The position numbers were made by a program, and so were the translations under genes. A stretch of 19,332 nucleotides of DNA from an uncultured Clostridia bacterium (GTDB taxonomy: Bacteria; Bacillota; Clostridia; Oscillospirales; Ruminococcaceae), in NCBI GenBank assembly GCA_937901805.1, contig CALDJI010000240.1, positions 1 through 19,332 on the forward strand. The letters are read 5' to 3'. Shown here one piece after another: positions 15,078-19,332 of this stretch (the stretch's first letter is position 1; every line of letters begins with the position of its first letter). The notes under the pieces were generated by a model. The model saw only the letters and a program-made list of their open reading frames with translations. It searched no databases and had not been told where the DNA came from.

Positions 15078-16220
15078 ATGAAAAAAGGAAAATTTACCGC
15101 ATTGTTTTTTGTTATTTGCCTGTGTGCAGTACAGGCGCTTTGCCTTATCAAACCCCAGGTGGATTTTTCGGAAAATGAAAACCGGAATCTCCAGACATTC
15201 CCGGAACTTTCCCTTCAGACTGTGTTCAGCGGACAGTTTATGAAGCAGTATGATTCCTATACCGCGGATCAATTCCTGTTCCGGGATCAATGGGTCAGCC
15301 TTGCCACCCGGGAACTGCTCGCCATTGGGAAGCGGGATAACCAGAAAACCTATTTCGGGAAAGACGGCTACCTGTTTGCCGTCGATACCATTGATCAAAG
15401 ACAGTTGGAAAAAAACCAGCTCTTTCTTCAGGAATTCCTCCAAAAAGCAAAGCGGAAAAATCCAGATCTCCACGCGACCGTGATGATCGTTCCGACCGCT
15501 TCCGCTGTCTTAAGTGAGAAGCTCCCCTATGGCGCCCCTGTCCCGCAGGAGATCCCCCTGATTGCATCCATCGGCAGTTCGGTGGAAGGGCTTGCTACTT
15601 TCTGCGATCCGACACAGACGCTGCTTGCACATGCCGATGAGAATATCTATTACCGTACGGATCACCACTGGACGTCGCTTGGCGCTTACTATGCCTACAC
15701 TGCATGGGCGGGCTCACAGGGGGTTTCTGCGCATGATCTGACAGACTATCATGTTAATACTGTGTCGGACTCCTTTTTGGGGACTACCTATTCCAAGGCA
15801 AATCTTACCTCTATCAAACCGGAAGAGATCCAGACCTTTGAGCGAAAGGATGTCCCAAAGGCAACTATGCAGGTCCACACAGGAAAAGAAGTGAAGTTCT
15901 TTGACAGCCTCTATGATGAGAGCTATCTCTCCAAAAAGGACAAGTATTCCTGTTTCCTCAGCTCTAATAATCCCCTGGTGACCATTGAAACGGGGATTAA
16001 GAACGGGAAGACACTACTGGTTGTGAAGGATTCCTTTGCCAACTCGTTTGTGCCGTTCCTGACAGGAGAGTATGAGCGGATTTTCGTCGTGGATCCACGC
16101 TATCAGCGCAACGGGATTCTTTCCATGATCGGGCAGGAATCAGTAACCGACGTTCTGGTGCTGTACAACCTGGTCAATTTCTGTAACGACACCAATCTGA
16201 TCTCCTTGGTAAGGGAGTAG
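15078..16220 (+). CDS. DHHW-family protein, AlgJ/AlgX/PatB-like O-acetylation partner
   Basis: This 380-aa protein has one N-terminal hydrophobic segment (about 7-24, signal or anchor) and an extracellular SGNH-like domain. The name-giving motif YRTDHHWTSLGAYYAY places D195 and H197. VVKDSFANSFVPFL places a serine, S319, as a likely nucleophile, giving the Asp-His-Ser set of the AlgJ/AlgX fold. Such proteins take the acyl group delivered by the MBOAT partner and put it on the polymer. The ribosome site is weak (GCCGGAT), so translation may be coupled to the MBOAT gene 28 bases upstream. It is the last gene before a clear terminator. Confidence 0.87.
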   Translation: MKKGKFTALFFVICLCAVQALCLIKPQVDFSENENRNLQTFPELSLQTVFSGQFMKQYDSYTADQFLFRDQWVSLATRELLAIGKRDNQKTYFGKDGYLFAVDTIDQRQLEKNQLFLQEFLQKAKRKNPDLHATVMIVPTASAVLSEKLPYGAPVPQEIPLIASIGSSVEGLATFCDPTQTLLAHADENIYYRTDHHWTSLGAYYAYTAWAGSQGVSAHDLTDYHVNTVSDSFLGTTYSKANLTSIKPEEIQTFERKDVPKATMQVHTGKEVKFFDSLYDESYLSKKDKYSCFLSSNNPLVTIETGIKNGKTLLVVKDSFANSFVPFLTGEYERIFVVDPRYQRNGILSMIGQESVTDVLVLYNLVNFCNDTNLISLVRE

Positions 16221-16224
16221 CCAG

Positions 16225-16257
16225 ACAGCCTGGGCGGATATGACCCAGGCTGTTTTT
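16225..16257 (+). terminator. Intrinsic terminator of the SGNH-sigma-MBOAT-DHHW operon
   Basis: ACAGCCTGGG (16225-16234) and CCCAGGCTGT (16244-16253) form a perfect 10-bp stem with a 9-base loop and run into five T residues (16253-16257). It begins 5 bases after the DHHW stop. Confidence 0.9.
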
Positions 16258-16348
16258 ACGTCTGAAACTCTGGGCAAAACTGGGAGAGTATGATATGATA
16301 GGATTGCTGAGTATACCATCCGGTGTTTCGATTTTATTCTGTCTAAAC

Positions 16349-16378
16349 TATCAAATTTTTGTATAAATAAATTTGATA
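16349..16378. repeat. AT-rich inverted repeat upstream of the response regulator
   Basis: TATCAAATTT (16349-16358) and AAATTTGATA (16369-16378) are perfect inverted copies with a 10-base spacer, so their centres are 20 bases apart, about two helical turns. This spacing suits binding of a dimeric regulator. Binding by the adjacent response regulator is speculative. Confidence 0.45.
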
Positions 16379-16472
16379 TATACTTTTAGTATCATAATAG
16401 GGCGGTTTTGTATCTTTCAAAAAGGAATTTGTAAAAAATCCAGGTTTTTAACACAGAAAATGGAGTGGTTAT

Positions 16473-16501
16473 TTGTCATACTTTTTGGATTTAAGTAGTA
16501 T
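16473..16501 (+). promoter_or_regulatory. Candidate promoter of the two-component operon
   Basis: TTGTCA (16473-16478) and TAGTAT (16496-16501) are 17 bases apart, 5 of 6 and 4 of 6 matches to consensus. A TATAAA three bases further right is an alternative -10 with a longer spacer. Transcription would start about 45 bases before the GTG start. Confidence 0.4.
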
Positions 16502-16554
16502 AAAAATACAATTTGTATAAATTGAGTGATGCTTTTGAAAGGAAGGATTGTCCG

Positions 16555-17247
16555 GTGAAACTTTTGGTCGTAGAAGATGATAGCACCATTGCACTGGGTC
16601 TGGAATATTCCCTGCAACAAGAAGGGTATACAGTGAATGTCTGCGACAGTGTAAAACGGGCGATGGAATTCTCACAGACAGAGCATTTTGATTTATACCT
16701 GCTGGATTTGACTTTGCCGGATGGCAACGGGTATGAAATCTGTAAACATCTGAAAGCGCGGGAGGATGTCCCGGTGATTTTTCTGACCGCCTGCGATGAT
16801 GAGGTCAATGTGGTTATGGGTCTGGATATGGGCGCGGATGACTATATTACCAAGCCTTTTCGGATCAGGGAACTGATTTCCAGAATCCGCTCAGTACTCC
16901 GTAGGTATCATTTAACCGAGCAAAATCCAAACCTCATCGAATTTTATGGTATACAGCTGAATACCATGCAGGCAAAGGTGACAAAATCCGGAAAGGAAAT
17001 TCCCTTGACAGCAATGGAATACAAGCTCTTGCTGACATTGGTCAATGCCCAGGGAAGAGTGCTGACCCGTAATCAGCTATTGGAAGGGATCTGGGATATA
17101 GCAGGCGATTTTGTCAACGACAACACGCTGACCGTGTACATTAAACGGCTGAGGGAAAAGCTGGAGGAGGATCCTCAGAATCCTCATATCATCCAGACAG
17201 TCCGCGGTTTTGGTTACCGATTGGGGGACGGACATGTTCAGAAATAG
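16555..17247 (+). CDS. OmpR/PhoB-family response regulator
   Basis: This 230-aa regulator has an N-terminal receiver domain and a C-terminal winged helix. The acidic pair is E7-D8-D9, the phosphorylation site is D51 (LLDLTLPDG), the switch threonine is T78 (IFLTA), and the conserved lysine is K100 (DDYITKPF). The DNA-binding part contains LTAMEYKLLLTLVNAQGRVLTRNQLLEGIWD and ends NTLTVYIKRLREKLEEDPQNPHIIQTVRGFGYRL, typical of OmpR-type proteins. The start is a GTG at 16555, with AAAGGAAGG 8 bases upstream and the receiver strand beginning at once. Its last 14 bases overlap the kinase gene, so the two are a co-translated pair. Confidence 0.95.
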   Translation: MKLLVVEDDSTIALGLEYSLQQEGYTVNVCDSVKRAMEFSQTEHFDLYLLDLTLPDGNGYEICKHLKAREDVPVIFLTACDDEVNVVMGLDMGADDYITKPFRIRELISRIRSVLRRYHLTEQNPNLIEFYGIQLNTMQAKVTKSGKEIPLTAMEYKLLLTLVNAQGRVLTRNQLLEGIWDIAGDFVNDNTLTVYIKRLREKLEEDPQNPHIIQTVRGFGYRLGDGHVQK

Positions 17248-18235
17248 GGAGTTTCGCCGCCTATTTTGGGTATTTCTTGCCGTGGGCGCTGCTGGGTTCG
17301 CGCTCTTTTCGGCGGTCAGCATGTTTTGCGCTCTGGTGTTCCTTTTGCTGATTGGTGTTTTGTTTTTCTGTGTGCTGGGTTATACGGCGGCGCGCTACCG
17401 TCAAATAGCGGAACTATCCCTCTATTTGAACCGGATTGCCTCCGGGGAATACGGCCTGGATCTCAGGGATAATGTGGAAGGGGAGCTCAGCGCTCTGAAA
17501 AATGATATTTACAAAGTGACTGTTATGCTGGCGCATCAGGCGGATCTGCTCCAAAAGGATAAACGGTATCTGGCGGATACGCTTGCGGATATCTCCCATC
17601 AGCTGAAGACGCCGCTCACCTCCATGCTGGTGATGACAGATCTGCTTGAGCAGCCGGATTTGCCGGAGCAAAAACGTCGGGAATTTACTGGGCGCATCCG
17701 TTCTCAGCTCCAGCGTATGGAATGGCTGATTTCCTCCCTGCTCAAACTTTCCAAACTGGATGCGGGGACGATCCGTTTTAAAAAAGAGCAGGTGTTCCTT
17801 CCAAAATTGATTTGTAAAGCCACCGAGCATCTGTTGCTTTTGATGGATGTCAAGGGACAGAAACTGGTTTTGGAGGGAAATCCGGAGACATATTTCCTGG
17901 GGGATTTGGAATGGACGGCTGAAGCGATGGCAAACCTTGTGAAAAACTGTGTGGAGCATACCCCAGCAGGAGGAACCATCCGGATCCGGTATGAGAGCAG
18001 TGTTCTCTATACCCAGATTATCCTCTCGGATACGGGAGAAGGCGTGGACGCCGAAGATCTCCCCCATATCTTTGAGCGTTTTTACAAGGGGAAAAATTCC
18101 TCCAAGGACAGCGTCGGGATTGGTTTAGCCATGGCGAAGAATATTATCAGTAAACAAAACGGAACCATCGAAGCAGCCGGAGAACCCGGCAAGGGGATGA
18201 CATTTACAATAAAATTTTATCGGGCGATTGTATAA
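17234..18235 (+). CDS. Sensor histidine kinase with two membrane helices and no sensor loop
   Basis: This 333-aa kinase partners the preceding regulator. Residues about 10-52 form one long hydrophobic block, best read as two helices joined by a turn of only a few residues, so there is no extracellular sensing domain. A HAMP-like stretch follows (LYLNRIASGEYGLDLRD). Then come the phosphoacceptor motif DISHQLKTPLTS with H122, the N box ANLVKNCVEH with N238, DTGEGVD, FERFYKG, and GIGLAMAKNI. This short, intramembrane-sensing design with an ISHQLKTPL box resembles kinases such as VncS and BceS that work with ABC transporters. The ATG at 17234 has GGGGGA 6 bases upstream. The signal is unknown. 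Confidence 0.93.
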   Translation: MFRNREFRRLFWVFLAVGAAGFALFSAVSMFCALVFLLLIGVLFFCVLGYTAARYRQIAELSLYLNRIASGEYGLDLRDNVEGELSALKNDIYKVTVMLAHQADLLQKDKRYLADTLADISHQLKTPLTSMLVMTDLLEQPDLPEQKRREFTGRIRSQLQRMEWLISSLLKLSKLDAGTIRFKKEQVFLPKLICKATEHLLLLMDVKGQKLVLEGNPETYFLGDLEWTAEAMANLVKNCVEHTPAGGTIRIRYESSVLYTQIILSDTGEGVDAEDLPHIFERFYKGKNSSKDSVGIGLAMAKNIISKQNGTIEAAGEPGKGMTFTIKFYRAIV

Positions 18236-18253
18236 AAATAGCGCCGGCAATAC

Positions 18254-18287
18254 AGAAAAGCCGCGGGAAACATCCCGCGGCTTTTCT
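18254..18287. terminator. Bidirectional intrinsic terminator between the kinase and the FtsX permease
   Basis: A perfect 15-bp stem (18254-18268 and 18273-18287) with an AACA loop has a GC-rich core and AAAA/TTTT ends. It lies 18 bases after the kinase stop and touches the stop of the convergent permease gene (18289-18291), so it can end transcripts from both sides. Confidence 0.88.
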
Positions 18288-18288
18288 C

Positions 18289-19332
18289 TTAGATGGTTTC
18301 GTCTTTGAGTGCGTCAATGATATTTGCTTTTTTGATCTTTGTGCTGGAATAGAGCATGGAGATCCCGACAATCAGGAATACACTGAGTACGGCAATCAGG
18401 AGATTGCCCCATGGCAGGATAAATTCCGGCTGGAACATTTCCGACAGGACGCCGTGTGCCAGCCACATGACGGCAATGCTGATTGGCAGCCCATAGAGCA
18501 GCGCTTTGATTCCATAAAAAATGCTCTCATATCGGATCATCCGATTAAAGGATTTCGGCGTCATGCCGATGGAGCGGAGCATGGCAAACTCCCTTCTGCG
18601 CACGGAAATGCTGGTGGAGATAGTGTTGAAGACGTTTGCGATGCAAATAGCAGTGATCAGCGCGATAAACCCATACACAAAGATATTGAGAATAATCGTG
18701 ATGGTGTTCTGCTCCTGACGAGCCTGGGTGAGGTTCATATAGTATGTGCTCGGGCCGGAGGTGTCCTCATCCAGGATTTTCTGTACTTCCTTGTCATATT
18801 CCGCCATCAGGGATTCGTCTTCCTGATACTCTTTCGTCAAAGTGGAAAGGAACTTGATGGTATATTCTCCATGGTCTCCCTGGCCGATTTCCTGGAGCAG
18901 CTGTTCAAAGACCTTCTCCCCGACAATCAGGTTTGCGCCCCCGTTCAGGCTGGCAACCGGAGTATATCCCATGGGCACTGCGTCCACAGGAAATGCTTGT
19001 ATTTCCGTGGTGTTTTCCACAGTGTAGTAATCGCGCAGGGTGACCGGATAGGTTCCGTTTTGCAGGATACTTCCCTCATACTAAACACCGCCCGCCTGTG
19101 TTTGCAGGGGATTGAGGAATAGAGCGGCCGGGTGTTCCGGATCGTTGATTTTTTCGTAATCGATTCCATTGATTTTGCAGAACTCTCGCAGGTATTCCTC
19201 GTTAAAGGAGATGATATCCCCATGGAATAAGATACTTCCTTCTTTGCGATCATAACTCTGTCCGTCCGCTTCTTCCTTCTGGATGACGGTCTTTGCCTTT
19301 TCCGAGAGCGCGCTTTCCGGAAGGAAGGCCTC
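18289..19332 (-). pseudogene. FtsX/MacB-type ABC transporter permease, interrupted by an in-frame TAG and cut by the window edge
   Basis: Read on the - strand from the right edge, one frame gives 83 codons, a TAG at 19081-19083, then 263 more codons in the same frame. The part after the stop begins with extracellular-type sequence. It then has the FtsX C-terminal core: a first helix (IILNIFVYGFIALITAICIA), the conserved SVRRREFAMLRSIGMTPKSFNRMI with YESIFYGIK, two more helices and the end KKANIIDALKDETI. The 83 codons before the stop are hydrophilic and consistent with the same extracellular domain. A nonsense mutation or a base-call error is the simplest reading. GTG at 19020 could start a 243-aa fragment, but it would lack the first helix and most of the domain. 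Such permeases normally pair with an ATPase, which may lie beyond the edge. Confidence 0.75.

Larger units (their letters stand above)
16258..16554. other. Intergenic region upstream of the two-component genes
   Basis: About 300 AT-rich bases without a convincing gene. They hold a 10-bp inverted repeat at 16349-16378, a candidate promoter at 16473-16501, and the AAAGGAAGG ribosome site of the response regulator. An in-frame ATG at 16513 lacks a ribosome site and is not used. Confidence 0.5.

Noticed and set aside
19081..19083. Reassigned TAG codon (pyrrolysine or suppressor readthrough)
   Set aside because: TAG is used as a normal stop for several other genes in this window and nothing indicates recoding; mutation or error is simpler.
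1..19332. CRISPR arrays, tRNA or rRNA genes, insertion sequences, phage or conjugation genes
   Set aside because: No repeated spacer pattern, RNA gene signature, transposase, integrase or terminal repeats were found on either strand.

Overview
The window reads as a chromosomal segment of a fermentative, anaerobic Gram-positive bacterium, most likely a clostridium of the Oscillospiraceae/Ruminococcaceae kind. The reasons are strong AGGAGG-type ribosome binding sites, several GTG and TTG starts, a ferredoxin-linked Ech-type hydrogenase, a YtrA-type GntR regulator, a DUF4358 lipoprotein, and a SigV/RsiV-like pair. The family-level placement is inference. No rRNA, tRNA, CRISPR array, insertion sequence or phage gene was seen.

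Region 1 (1-7060, + strand) is the distal part of an [NiFe]-hydrogenase operon. After the last codons of a probable membrane subunit come echC, echD, echE and echF (a group 4, complex I-like, ferredoxin-oxidising hydrogenase). The maturation genes hypF, hypC, hypD and hypE follow with 4-base stop/start overlaps or very short gaps. Together they would build the Fe(CN)2CO part of the active site of the enzyme encoded just upstream. hypA and hypB (nickel insertion) are not here. A perfect 24-bp stem (7005-7056) ends the operon and also serves the convergent genes.

Region 2 (7089-9121, - strand) is a three-gene autoregulated cassette: a YtrA-family GntR repressor, an ABC ATPase and an ABC-2 permease. 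A near-consensus promoter precedes it, with repeats that could be the operator.

Region 3 (9380-16257, + strand) is an envelope region. A lipoprotein version of the MltG/YceG lytic transglycosylase stands alone with its own promoter and terminator. The next six genes look like one transcription unit: a membrane-anchored SGNH hydrolase, a DUF4358 lipoprotein, an ECF sigma factor, an RsiV-like anti-sigma factor, an MBOAT O-acyltransferase, and a DHHW (AlgJ/AlgX-like) protein, closed by a terminator at 16225. In Bacillus subtilis SigV-RsiV senses lysozyme and controls the peptidoglycan O-acetyltransferase OatA. Here a SigV-RsiV-like pair is embedded with a different, two- or three-part O-acyl transfer machine. 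This is the best candidate for an undescribed system in the window.

Region 4 (16261-19332) holds an OmpR-type response regulator and a histidine kinase with essentially no extracellular sensor loop. Convergent to them, on the - strand, is a large FtsX/MacB-type ABC permease. It runs off the right edge and carries an in-frame TAG at 19081-19083, so it appears to be a pseudogene or a sequence error. A perfect 15-bp stem separates the two.
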